From contig NZ_JAHQCR010000051.1 of assembly GCF_019042735.1 (NCBI RefSeq), forward strand, positions 53,731 through 117,730: a stretch of DNA of 64,000 nucleotides, read 5' to 3'. Shown in pieces: positions 1-7,905 of the stretch. Source of the DNA: Evansella alkalicola (GTDB lineage: Bacteria; Bacillota; Bacilli; Bacillales; Salisediminibacteriaceae). Within the stretch, counting starts at the first letter, position 1; every line of letters starts with the position of its first letter. The translations under genes were made by a program, and so were the position numbers. Under the pieces are notes generated by a model. That model worked only from the letters and a program-made list of their open reading frames with translations, was not told where the DNA came from and searched no databases.

Positions 1-786
1 CTAACCATAAATATAGACGGTAAAACATATAAAGACAGGATCGATATCCAACCAGATGATTTCTATGGAATGATGGAAGCACTGGCTGAGTTTCCGACCA
101 CAGGTATGCCAAGCCCAGCCGAGTATTTGAAAATAATCAATGAGGCTGTTGAAGATGGTATTAAGGAAATTTTATGTATTTGTATGTCTAGTGGTACGAG
201 CGGTTCATATCATTCAGCAATACTAGCTAAGGATTATTTTTATGAGGAAAGTCCAGAATCAAACGTTAAGATACATGTAGTTGATTCAAAGTGTATGAGC
301 CATGGAAGTGGTTGGCTAGTTTTAAAAAGTGCGATGATGAGGGAACAGGGAGCAACGTTTGATGAAATAGTCGCTTTTAATGAAAAGTATAAGAAAAAAA
401 TCAAACATTTCCTATCTGTAGATGATTTAGACCATCTAATAAAGAGCGGCAGGCTTACTAATGCAAGTGCCTTTATTGGTAAGATCCTCATGCTGAAGCC
501 AATTATGTCTATGAAGGATGGGAAAGGAGCCATAGTTGGCAAGGAGCGGGGATTGAAAAGAGTTCTAAAGCATTATACACAGGAGTTTATGAAGAGAAAC
601 AACAAAGAGATGACAGACTTTATTATTATAGGATATACATCAGATATTAAAGTTGCCGAAAACCTAAAAGCGAGAATTCAATTAGAAACTGAATTTTCAG
701 GAGACATATATATTATGCAAATGGGAGTATCGGTTGGGACCCATGTGGGTTTAGGCGCTATTTCTATGTTTTTTGTAGAAAAATAA
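1..786 (+). CDS. DegV family fatty-acid-binding protein (5' end outside window)
   Basis: The frame is open from base 1, so the ATG at 70 is internal and the N-terminal part lies before the window. DegV-family proteins bind a long-chain fatty acid; some (FakB type) present it to a fatty acid kinase. The sequence shows the family pattern: a TSGTSGSYHSA segment (the Thr/Ser loop that holds the lipid carboxylate), a VVDSKCMSHGSGW stretch, and the region DDLDHLIKSGRLTNASAFIGKILMLKPI, named here only by its ends D-D-L-D and K-P-I. It ends in a GVSVGTHVGLGAISMFF tail typical of the C-terminal domain. The protein is cytosolic. The family is clear; the exact partner is not known from this sequence. 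Confidence 0.93.
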   Translation, partial: LTINIDGKTYKDRIDIQPDDFYGMMEALAEFPTTGMPSPAEYLKIINEAVEDGIKEILCICMSSGTSGSYHSAILAKDYFYEESPESNVKIHVVDSKCMSHGSGWLVLKSAMMREQGATFDEIVAFNEKYKKKIKHFLSVDDLDHLIKSGRLTNASAFIGKILMLKPIMSMKDGKGAIVGKERGLKRVLKHYTQEFMKRNNKEMTDFIIIGYTSDIKVAENLKARIQLETEFSGDIYIMQMGVSVGTHVGLGAISMFFVEK

Positions 787-881
787 GTTCAATATTTCTG
801 ATTGAGCTACGAATAAAGTGCATGAAGAAAAGTAATTCATTTAAAATGTGCTACAAACATACTGCAGATCAATAACCATTT

Positions 882-912
882 AAGGCGATTACAATCAAAG
901 TGATCGTCTTTT
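882..912 (+). terminator. Probable terminator after the degV gene
   Basis: An 11-bp stem (AAGGCGATTAC with GTGATCGTCTT, two G-U pairs) with a 7-base loop is followed by TTTT. The rest of 787-1092 has no convincing gene; a 71-codon reverse-strand frame there lacks a ribosome binding site and family features. Confidence 0.55.
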
Positions 913-1092
913 CATATTTAACTATACTGCGCAACATATAAAACCAGTATATATGGTAAATTTTTATTTGATAAACATTAAATTTATTTACAACGCCAGT
1001 ATCAAATGATAGTAAAGAATTGATATATGTTTGTAAAAGGTTAAATAGTAATCTTCTATAACATGCGATACTGTTATTTATCATTGAAATAT

Positions 1093-2136
1093 TTAATAAT
1101 GCTTTATTAAATGTTGAAATATATATTTCGCATCATAACCAACACCTTGTAATAATGCGGAACCTCTTCTATACTGCCAAGGCAATCCTAAGAAGTAAAG
1201 TCCTCTTATGTCAGTAATCCCCCTTTGGTGCTTTGGAATTCCTTTCTCATGAAAGAGATCATCAATTTTTAACCAAGAATAGTCGGCATGAAAGCCTGTT
1301 GACCATATAATGTTAGTCACTTTCAAATGATTTCCATCTTCAAACTCAATGTTTGTGTTATTTGCTGACCTCGTTCTTGGTCTAACCATCACTTTCCCAT
1401 TCTTGATTAGAGACTTTAATTCATATCCAAAAATTGGATCAGGCTTTTTTTTAATAAATTGACCTAATTTCGATTCGGCATCAACAGATAAAATACCTAA
1501 TTTATCAAACCATGAAAAAATACTTTTACTAAAAAGATTTTGAGGTAAGTATCTAATCTTTTGACCAACTGATAAATAAACTTCTCGTTCTTCAGCTAAT
1601 TCCACAGCAATTTGCGCACCAGAATTTCCACCGCCCACTACTAAAACTGGACCGTCTATTAGCTGGTTAGAATTTTTATATTGTGATGAGTGTAGTTGTA
1701 AAACATCTTTTGACAACTCATTAGCAAAATCAGGTATAAAGGGACTTTGAAATGGACCTGTAGCTACAACAATATTCTTTGCCTCTAATTCACCCTGGTC
1801 CGTAACTATTTTAAAGCCAATTTCATTCGGACATACAGATAAAACTTCAGTACTCAATTGAACAGGTAATGAGAAATGCTGAACATATCTTTTTAAATAA
1901 TATGCTATATCATCTTTTGTAGGATACGCGTCTAAGTTATTTCCAATATCTAAACCTGGTAAGTTATTATAAGCATTCGGTGTAAATAGTTTTAGAGAAT
2001 CATATCTATTTGACCATACTTCACCTATTTCATCATTTTTATCAATAATTAAAAATGAGAAATCGGTTTGCTTTAAATAATATCCCATTGATAGTCCAGC
2101 TTGGCCAGCTCCGATGACAACGATATCGTATTTCAC
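1093..2136 (-). CDS. FAD/NAD(P)-dependent oxidoreductase, flavin monooxygenase-like (CzcO/YwnB-type flavoprotein)
   Basis: This 347-residue cytosolic flavoprotein has two Rossmann dinucleotide motifs: GAGQAG at residues 9-14 for FAD and GGGNSG near residue 168 for NAD(P)H. Between them is the ATGPFQSP segment typical of the flavin-containing monooxygenase/CzcO group. Bacterial members oxidise small heteroatom-containing compounds, and some sit beside metal or arsenic resistance genes. The substrate cannot be read from sequence. The gene is monocistronic. The start is ATG at 2136, with the GGAGGGG-like sequence upstream (complement of tcccctcc at 2140-2147). A palindrome just upstream suggests control by an ArsR-type repressor. 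Confidence 0.85.
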   Translation of the reverse strand: MKYDIVVIGAGQAGLSMGYYLKQTDFSFLIIDKNDEIGEVWSNRYDSLKLFTPNAYNNLPGLDIGNNLDAYPTKDDIAYYLKRYVQHFSLPVQLSTEVLSVCPNEIGFKIVTDQGELEAKNIVVATGPFQSPFIPDFANELSKDVLQLHSSQYKNSNQLIDGPVLVVGGGNSGAQIAVELAEEREVYLSVGQKIRYLPQNLFSKSIFSWFDKLGILSVDAESKLGQFIKKKPDPIFGYELKSLIKNGKVMVRPRTRSANNTNIEFEDGNHLKVTNIIWSTGFHADYSWLKIDDLFHEKGIPKHQRGITDIRGLYFLGLPWQYRRGSALLQGVGYDAKYIFQHLIKHY

Positions 2137-2154
2137 TATATCCCCTCCAAAAGC

Positions 2155-2180
2155 TAATATATGAACATATATTCATATTA
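2155..2180 (-). promoter_or_regulatory. Palindromic operator candidate, ArsR/SmtB type
   Basis: The core ATGAACAT/ATATTCAT at 2161-2176 is an inverted repeat with TGAA and TTCA half-sites in AT-rich flanks. It lies about 20 bp upstream of the flavoprotein start. ArsR/SmtB operators commonly have this TGAA-N6-TTCA shape. No ArsR gene is in the window, so the regulator would act in trans. This is a pattern call only. Confidence 0.4.
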
Positions 2181-2294
2181 TGATAGTTAATTTTAGATGT
2201 CAATCCTTAATGAGTAAAGGAGACGACTGACAGTCTCATCACAGTTTCCATTAGCCATTCTTGTGACTCCAAACTTAGATTTAAAGTTCCTAAT

Positions 2295-2326
2295 CCCCAG
2301 CACGGTGAAATTTCATCGTGCTGGGG
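2295..2326. terminator. Perfect hairpin downstream of the nuclease-like gene
   Basis: CCCCAGCACG at 2295-2304 pairs with CGTGCTGGGG at 2317-2326, and the centre is also self-complementary. It lies 20 bp after the stop of the reverse-strand gene at 2349-2891. There is no good U-run on either strand, so it may be a 3'-end stabilising hairpin rather than a classical terminator. Confidence 0.45.
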
Positions 2327-2348
2327 GAGCAGCATACCTTTTTAAAAG

Positions 2349-2891
2349 TCAATTGCTTTTATAGTTTACTAGACATAAGTCCCAAAGTTGCTTCATATCT
2401 CTAAGCTCTCTATCATAAATAGTATAGTTATCTAAATAACCATGGTTCTCTATCCTGTTTATCCTAAGAATATCATTGTTTGAGACCCAGCCAATAATAC
2501 TGCCGGTACTCAAATTATCAAATAGTCTTACTGATACATATATTTCCTTAGGTTTTTGTTGAAATTGTTCTACTAACTCTAATGTACGTATATGAAAATC
2601 TTTAGTACGTGTTTTTACATCAATTTTATAGCCATTAGGTAAGAGGAAATCATAATAATCAGCTTCTTCATGACTACTTTTATCCTCTTCAAAGTTTATT
2701 TTGTTTTCCAACAAAAACATTTTAAATATCTTTTCTCCTAGTTTACCTTCGTACATTTTCTTCTTTTTATTAATTAACCCGCCTTCATGAAAATCATGGC
2801 GGTTCGAAGTAAACTCCTTAGATAATTCCGCGTACTGTCTAGCTTCTTCTATTAAATCCTCAGTTAATTGATATACTTGCTGTATTCGCAA
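2349..2891 (-). CDS. Hypothetical protein, PD-(D/E)XK nuclease-like
   Basis: I do not recognise a named family. The 180-residue protein has an N-terminal helix, a YEGKLGEKIFKMFL helix carrying a conserved-looking Glu, then DYYDFLLPNGYKIDVKTRT. An acidic residue followed by (I/V)D-V-K-T is the usual core of PD-(D/E)XK nucleases and restriction endonuclease folds. The gene is divergent from the FokI-type methyltransferase (131 bp between starts). It starts at TTG 2891 behind AAAGGGGGG (complement near 2893-2902). It could be an accessory nuclease of the restriction-modification locus or an unrelated hypothetical. The nuclease call is inference; that the gene is real is fairly safe. Confidence 0.6.
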   Translation of the reverse strand: MRIQQVYQLTEDLIEEARQYAELSKEFTSNRHDFHEGGLINKKKKMYEGKLGEKIFKMFLLENKINFEEDKSSHEEADYYDFLLPNGYKIDVKTRTKDFHIRTLELVEQFQQKPKEIYVSVRLFDNLSTGSIIGWVSNNDILRINRIENHGYLDNYTIYDRELRDMKQLWDLCLVNYKSN

Positions 2892-2998
2892 CTGATACCC
2901 CCCTTTAATTTAAGAAACGATATCCTACAAATTATTCCTACTATAAAACTTTATAGAAAATCCTTGCATTTTATATTGTGATAAAGCAAAATGTAATA

Positions 2999-3021
2999 AG
3001 GATGTTATAGGATGTGAAAAA
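2999..3021 (+). promoter_or_regulatory. Methyltransferase ribosome binding region containing two GGATG sites
   Basis: GGATG occurs at 3000-3004 and again at 3010-3014. Each overlaps an AGGA Shine-Dalgarno-like core; the second is 9 bases before the ATG at 3022. GGATG is the recognition sequence of FokI, to which the neighbouring nuclease is homologous. The sites are seen directly; a regulatory role is inferred. Confidence 0.5.
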
Positions 3022-5112
3022 ATGAGATTTATAGGTAGTAAGGTAAATTTATTATCAAACATAGAAAGCTTTATTAGTGAAAACATTACGGATTCACCTA
3101 CTGTATTTATGGACATGTTTTCTGGAACAGGTACTGTAGCGGAATATTTTAAAAAAGACTACTGTATATATTCTAATGATAGTTTATATTTCTCTTATAT
3201 TCTACAAAAAGCCCGTATTGAAAATAACCAAATCCCTAAGTTTTCAAAACTAAAGCAGAATGGGATATCAGACCCACTAGAATATTTAGAAACAGCAGAG
3301 ATTACGATTAAACCAGATTATTTTATTACACATCATTATTCACCATATAATGGTTGTGAACGAATGTATTTTTCTGTAGAAAACGCTAGTAGAATTGATT
3401 TCATTCGTCAGCAAATTAATAGTTGGAAAGAAAGTAATTTAATCAATGAGAAAGAGTTTGCTTACATTTTAGCAACACTTATTGAAGCAATACCATTTAT
3501 CTCGAACATTTCTGGGACTTATGGAGCTTACTTGAAGCACTGGGATAAAAGAGCCTTAAGTAACCTAAAGCTACAGCGACTAGAAGTGACTGATAATTAT
3601 TACACAAATAAAAGTTTTAATGAAGATGCAAATGATGTGATAGAGCGAGTACGTGGTGATGTCCTTTATATTGATACGCCATATAATAGCAGACAATATA
3701 TCTCTAATTACCATTTACTTGAAACGATAGCGCGGTATGATTACCCAGAGATTTATGGAAAAACAGGGTTGCGACCATACGAACACGCCAAGTCAGCATA
3801 CTGCTCAAAAAGAGACGTCTTAGGTGTATTTAGTGATCTTATTGAAAAAGCTAAATTTCGCCATATCATTGTAAGTTATAGTACGGAAGGCCTTATGTCA
3901 GTTGATGACATCGAACAAGTACTAAAGAAACACGGTGTAGCTGATACCTATAAATTAGCCAAAATACCATATCGAAAGTACAAGAGTAAACATAAACAAG
4001 AGGAATCAAACCTTAATGAATTACTTTTCTATATTCAGAAAGATATTCCTTTAGTAAGAAGTAATAGAGCTTTTGAAACTGCTTATCAAAATGAAGGTGC
4101 TGCCAATACTAATGAGGAAATTCATTCTGAGCAGACGGAATTATCCTACACAGAGTTAGATCTATTTAGCATGAATGGAATTAAAGTGGACGCGGGTTCA
4201 GCAACTACTAATGTTGCAACATTGCCGAGACCTCCAGTTAGGGTAGCTAAATACCCTGCACAGGAATATATTAAAAGTCCTCTAAATTATATTGGAGGGA
4301 AGTACAAGCTTTTAAAGCAAATAATCCCTTTATTTCCTGAGGATATAAACACTTTCGTTGACCTATTTGCAGGCGGCCTAAATGTTGGCATTAATGTAAA
4401 AGCAAATAGCATTATCGCAAATGATATTAATACTTTTGTAATTGGTGTCCTGAAAGAAATGGCAAGTCTTCGCGTTGATGAGGTTTTAGAGCATATCCAC
4501 AAAAGGATACAGGAGTACAATCTCTCAAAAGAAAATGAAGAAGGATTTAAGAAGTTTCGAGATTACTATAATCAAACGAAGCACCCTTTAGACTTATATA
4601 CTTTAATTTGCTACTCATTTAATTACCAATTTAGATTTAATAATAATCAAGAATATAACAACCCATTTGGGCGGAATCGTAGTCAGTTTTCCCCAGCTCT
4701 CGAGTTAAAATTAGTAAGGTTTATTGAAGCACTTCATAGTAAAAACATTGAATTCTCAACAGAAGAGTTTGATTTATTTCATTATAATCATTTAAGTAAA
4801 GGTGACTTCGTATATTGTGACCCCCCTTACTTAATTACAACGGGCTCATATAACGATGGCAATCGAGGTTTTAAAGATTGGAATGAAGACCAAGAGTACA
4901 AGCTTTTACAAATACTAGATGATTTAAACGGTAATGGAGTCCGGTTTGCCTTATCAAATGTGCTGAAACACAAGGGACAAACAAACCACATTTTATTGGA
5001 ATGGGCGAAAAAATACCATATCAACTATCTAAATTATGATTATGCTAACTCTAGTCATAATACGACTCGAGGAGAAAGTGAAGAAGTCCTTATTACGAAC
5101 TATTCCGATTGA
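3022..5112 (+). CDS. Type IIS DNA adenine N6-methyltransferase, fused two-domain M.FokI type
   Basis: Two complete D12-class adenine methyltransferase domains are fused in 696 residues. The first has the SAM-binding motif DMFSGTG at 31-37 and the catalytic motif DTPY at 218-221. The second begins near residue 415 with NYIGGKYKLL, has DLFAGG at 447-452 and DPPY at 600-603. About 70 poorly conserved residues link them. In the FokI system each domain methylates one strand of the asymmetric site (GGATG and its complement), which protects host DNA. The ATG at 3022 has AGGA spacing of 9. A strong terminator overlaps the stop, so the endonuclease gene downstream is transcribed separately. Confidence 0.93.
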   Translation: MRFIGSKVNLLSNIESFISENITDSPTVFMDMFSGTGTVAEYFKKDYCIYSNDSLYFSYILQKARIENNQIPKFSKLKQNGISDPLEYLETAEITIKPDYFITHHYSPYNGCERMYFSVENASRIDFIRQQINSWKESNLINEKEFAYILATLIEAIPFISNISGTYGAYLKHWDKRALSNLKLQRLEVTDNYYTNKSFNEDANDVIERVRGDVLYIDTPYNSRQYISNYHLLETIARYDYPEIYGKTGLRPYEHAKSAYCSKRDVLGVFSDLIEKAKFRHIIVSYSTEGLMSVDDIEQVLKKHGVADTYKLAKIPYRKYKSKHKQEESNLNELLFYIQKDIPLVRSNRAFETAYQNEGAANTNEEIHSEQTELSYTELDLFSMNGIKVDAGSATTNVATLPRPPVRVAKYPAQEYIKSPLNYIGGKYKLLKQIIPLFPEDINTFVDLFAGGLNVGINVKANSIIANDINTFVIGVLKEMASLRVDEVLEHIHKRIQEYNLSKENEEGFKKFRDYYNQTKHPLDLYTLICYSFNYQFRFNNNQEYNNPFGRNRSQFSPALELKLVRFIEALHSKNIEFSTEEFDLFHYNHLSKGDFVYCDPPYLITTGSYNDGNRGFKDWNEDQEYKLLQILDDLNGNGVRFALSNVLKHKGQTNHILLEWAKKYHINYLNYDYANSSHNTTRGESEEVLITNYSD

Positions 5113-5133
5113 CCTAAGTCAGTCGGATTTTTT
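5104..5133 (+). terminator. Rho-independent terminator of the methyltransferase gene
   Basis: TCCGATTGAC pairs with GTCAGTCGGA around a CTAA loop and is followed by six T. The stop codon at 5110-5112 lies inside the left arm. This separates transcription of the methyltransferase and endonuclease genes. Confidence 0.85.
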
Positions 5134-5226
5134 CAAACATGATGTGTTAATATTTAAAAAATAACAGGTCCTTCCATGCTTATTTAATCGGCACCATAGG
5201 GCATGAAATTACTTTATTAGTTCTAT

Positions 5227-5255
5227 TTGTTGGAGTAAACAACAAAATCTATACT
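5227..5255 (+). promoter_or_regulatory. Candidate promoter of the endonuclease gene with overlapping inverted repeat
   Basis: TTGTTG at 5227-5232 and TATACT at 5250-5255 are 17 bp apart, a sigma-A arrangement. TTGTTG-N7-CAACAA (5227-5245) is a perfect inverted repeat covering the -35 region and could be an operator. No controller (C) protein gene is visible nearby. Confidence 0.5.
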
Positions 5256-5287
5256 CAGGGTAGCCTGATAAAGAAGAGGTGATTTAT

Positions 5288-7045
5288 ATGGCGGCAAGAC
5301 GAGTGATTCGTACATTTGGTTGGATACAGAATCCTGGAAAATTTGAGAATTTAAAACGTACCGTCCAAGTTTTCGATAAAAACGCAAACGTATATAAAGA
5401 GGTTAAGGATATAAAAATTCCTAATCTAGTGAAAAACAAAGAAGTACTTCATACTTTATCTAGTGCTATGAACCGATCAGAATTGAAATACTCCTATAAA
5501 GAGTTAGTTGGTACTGGTACATCTGTCCGAGCTAACGCACCTTGTGATGCTATTATTCAAGCAGCAATTCAAGACCAAGGGAATAAAAAAGGGTATATTG
5601 ATAACTGGTCTTCAGATGGTTTTGTTCGCTGGGCACATGCATTAGGTTTTCTTGAATATGATTCGGCATCAGATTCATTCACTCTTACAGATATAGGTTT
5701 GGAATATTCTCAGTCTGAGGATGATTCAGAGACTGAAAAAAGGATTCTTGTTGATGCGTTGTCATCATATCCACCTGCAATCCGAATTTTGACATTGCTT
5801 GAAAACGGCGAGCATTTAACTAAATTTGATTTAGGTAAGCAATTAGGTTTTAGTGGAGAAAGTGGTTTCACTTCATTACCACAGAACTTGTTTTTAGATG
5901 CATTAGCCAATGCACCTTCATCACCACCTTCAGCTAAAAACTCAATTCGTGCTGACTGGGAAGGTTCTGCAGATAAATATGCGCGAATGATTGCCGGCTG
6001 GCTAGCTAAGATGGGGCTCGTTTCACAAGCTCGCAAAAGCTTTGATGTTTCAACTGTGGGAGGCTCTGCAAGAAAAGAGCATATCTCTCATGCGTTTAAA
6101 ATTACAAAAGAAGGTCTTGATGTATTAAGGAGAGCAAAAGGTAAAAGTAAACATGTACGAGTACCAAAGCGTGTACACTGGGAAATGTTAGCTACCAACA
6201 TTAATGATAGAGTCTACGTAAGGACAAGGCGTGCATACACACTATCATTGTTAATGAAAAGTTCTTCAGCAATAACAGCTGCTCAAATGCAAAGCAAATT
6301 AAAGGAACTAGGTTTTGAAGAGTTGGAAGAAACAATTGAGAACGATGTTAAAGGATTCATTAATTCTGGTATTTTTATTAGTTTGACGAAGAAAGGTTTT
6401 CAACTCCAAGATACTATTCATCCATTTGAAATCCCTGAATTTGGCGTGACTGAACGATTAGTTAAAGGTGAGATGGAGAAAAAGAAAGCCGAATTACGTC
6501 ATAAGCTAAAACATGTGCCACATGAATATATTGAGTTAATAGAGATTGCACAGGATTCCAAGCAAAATCGTTTGCTGGAATTTAAGGTAGTCGAGTTTTT
6601 TAAAGAAGTGTATGGCTATCATGGAAAGCACCTTGGGGGGAGTCGTAAACCAGATGGTGCTCTCTATACGAAAGGTTTAGGAGCAGATCATGGAATAATA
6701 TTAGATACGAAGGCTTACAAAGACGGTTATAGTTTACCAATCTCCCAGGCAGATGAGATGCAACGATATGTAGATGAAAACAATAAGCGTGATGCTATCA
6801 TAAACCCTAACGAATGGTGGAAGGTTTATCCTAGTTCTATTTCGGACTTTAAGTTTTTATTCGTAAGTGGCTATTTTAAGGGTGACACCAAAAAGCAATT
6901 GACACGTGTAAGTAACCTAACTAAGCGTAAAGGCGCAGTCTTGAGCGTGGAGCAATTGTTGTTGGGTGGAGAAAAAATTAAAGACGGCAGTATAACATTA
7001 GAAGATGTTGCTGCTAAATTCAATAATGATGAAATAGTTTTTTGA
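5288..7045 (+). CDS. Type IIS restriction endonuclease, FokI homologue (predicted GGATG specificity)
   Basis: The protein is homologous over its full length to R.FokI, from the N-terminal IRTFGWIQNPGKFENLKR through to the C-terminal cleavage domain. It has 585 residues from ATG 5288; FokI has 583. Upstream GTG 5279 lies inside the AGAGGTG ribosome binding site, so the ATG is chosen. The recognition part keeps blocks such as DNWSSDGFVRWAHALGF and WEGSADKYAR. The nuclease core is GGSRKPDG (D456), then D473 and K475 in LDTKAY, with the same spacing as FokI D450/D467/K469. FokI cuts 9 and 13 bases beyond GGATG as a dimer. In my recall FokI has two Asn before the WEGS block where this protein has Ala-Asp, so specificity should be tested. 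Confidence 0.95.
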   Translation: MAARRVIRTFGWIQNPGKFENLKRTVQVFDKNANVYKEVKDIKIPNLVKNKEVLHTLSSAMNRSELKYSYKELVGTGTSVRANAPCDAIIQAAIQDQGNKKGYIDNWSSDGFVRWAHALGFLEYDSASDSFTLTDIGLEYSQSEDDSETEKRILVDALSSYPPAIRILTLLENGEHLTKFDLGKQLGFSGESGFTSLPQNLFLDALANAPSSPPSAKNSIRADWEGSADKYARMIAGWLAKMGLVSQARKSFDVSTVGGSARKEHISHAFKITKEGLDVLRRAKGKSKHVRVPKRVHWEMLATNINDRVYVRTRRAYTLSLLMKSSSAITAAQMQSKLKELGFEELEETIENDVKGFINSGIFISLTKKGFQLQDTIHPFEIPEFGVTERLVKGEMEKKKAELRHKLKHVPHEYIELIEIAQDSKQNRLLEFKVVEFFKEVYGYHGKHLGGSRKPDGALYTKGLGADHGIILDTKAYKDGYSLPISQADEMQRYVDENNKRDAIINPNEWWKVYPSSISDFKFLFVSGYFKGDTKKQLTRVSNLTKRKGAVLSVEQLLLGGEKIKDGSITLEDVAAKFNNDEIVF

Positions 7046-7134
7046 TTGGCTTTTTGCTGGCTGCAGTGGAGTGGGGGGGAATAGGCGGTTGGTTGGTGGG
7101 TTAGTGAGTTGGAAAGTTGGAAGTTTGGTATTTT
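7046..7134 (+). other. G/T-rich 3' tail after the FokI-type gene
   Basis: Between the stop and the terminator the coding strand is strongly G- and T-rich (runs of GGGGGGG, GGTTGGTTGG, GTTGG). No coding frame is convincing. Similar tails follow other genes in the window. Confidence 0.5.
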
Positions 7135-7166
7135 GGGTTCCTCATAATAAAATGAGGAACCCTTTT
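7135..7166 (+). terminator. Rho-independent terminator of the FokI-type gene
   Basis: A perfect 11-bp stem (GGGTTCCTCAT / ATGAGGAACCC) with a 6-base loop is followed by TTTT. Confidence 0.9.
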
Positions 7167-7194
7167 ACTTTATTGTATAAATGTGTAAATCAGA

Positions 7195-7765
7195 GGTATG
7201 AATACCGGCAGATTTGAAGTTTGAAAATGCAAAACTGTCGATAAGAGGTATGAATACCGACAGATTTGAAGTTTGAAATCAGAAATCTGTCGATAAGAGC
7301 AAAGAATACCGACAGATTTGAAGTTTGAAATCAGAAATCTGTCGATAAGAGCAGAGAATACCGACAGATTTGAAGTTTGAAAACGAAAAACTGTCGATAA
7401 GAGGAGAGGATACCGTCAGATTTGAAGTTTGAAAATGCAAAACTGTCGATAAGAGGTATGAATACCGACAGATTTGAAGTTTGAAATCAGAAATCTGTCG
7501 ATAAGAGGTATGAATACCGACAGATTTGAAGTTTGAAATCAGAAATCTGTCGATAAGAGCAAAGAATACCGACAGAATTGAAGCTAGGAACTGAAAAACT
7601 GTCGATAAGAGCAAAGAATACCGGCAGATTTGAAGCAAGGAAATGAAAAACTGTCGATAAGAGCAGAGGATACCGACAGATTTGAAGCAAGAAGACGAAA
7701 AACTGTCGATAAGAGCAAAAAAATAAAGACAGTTTTCAGCAAGCTAAACTGAAAACTGTCTAATG
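7195..7765. repeat. Array 1: 52-bp tandem inverted-repeat units, ten copies plus a divergent end copy
   Basis: The boundary TACCG recurs at 7203, 7255, 7307, 7359, 7411, 7463, 7515, 7567, 7619 and 7671, always exactly 52 bp apart. Each unit holds CGACAG, 23 bases, CTGTCG, then a 17-base linker beginning ATAAGAG. The left arm CAGATTT is nearly constant, while the right arm is AAATCTG or AAAACTG. The last copy decays into a strong hairpin (AGACAGTTTTCAG / CTGAAAACTGTCT, 7727-7763). It lies between convergent 3' ends. Reverse-strand reading frames across it are by-products of the repeats. Bases 7766-7905 hold nothing I recognise. Confidence 0.95.
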
Positions 7766-7905
7766 CAAAACCAATATAGCTAGTTTCTAGAATCTAACAC
7801 AGAAAACACTCTTTAAAAGCCATTATTAGCAACACTAATGAACGAAGAAGAAAGCAACGACACCTGCACGCGCACCCAAATCAGATTGACTAAATCATAA
7901 ATCAC

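Noticed and set aside
869..1084. Reverse-strand frame after the degV gene
   Set aside because: AT-rich, no ribosome binding site, no family features, and it overlaps the terminator hairpin.
5288..7045. Vector or engineered FokI contamination
   Set aside because: The protein differs from R.FokI at many positions along its whole length and keeps its own methyltransferase and flanking genome sequence, so it is a natural homologue.
7279..7690. Protein-coding frames with repeated CRYSLLLST-like text in the arrays (also 20756-21301, 52068-52789, 45992-46210)
   Set aside because: 52 is not a multiple of 3, so any strand without stops gives a long frame that cycles through three readings. No ribosome binding sites, and the text only mirrors the DNA repeats.
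7195..7765. CRISPR array
   Set aside because: Repeats are regular, but the segments between the cores are also conserved from copy to copy, so there are no unique spacers, and no cas gene is near. The same holds for the other arrays.
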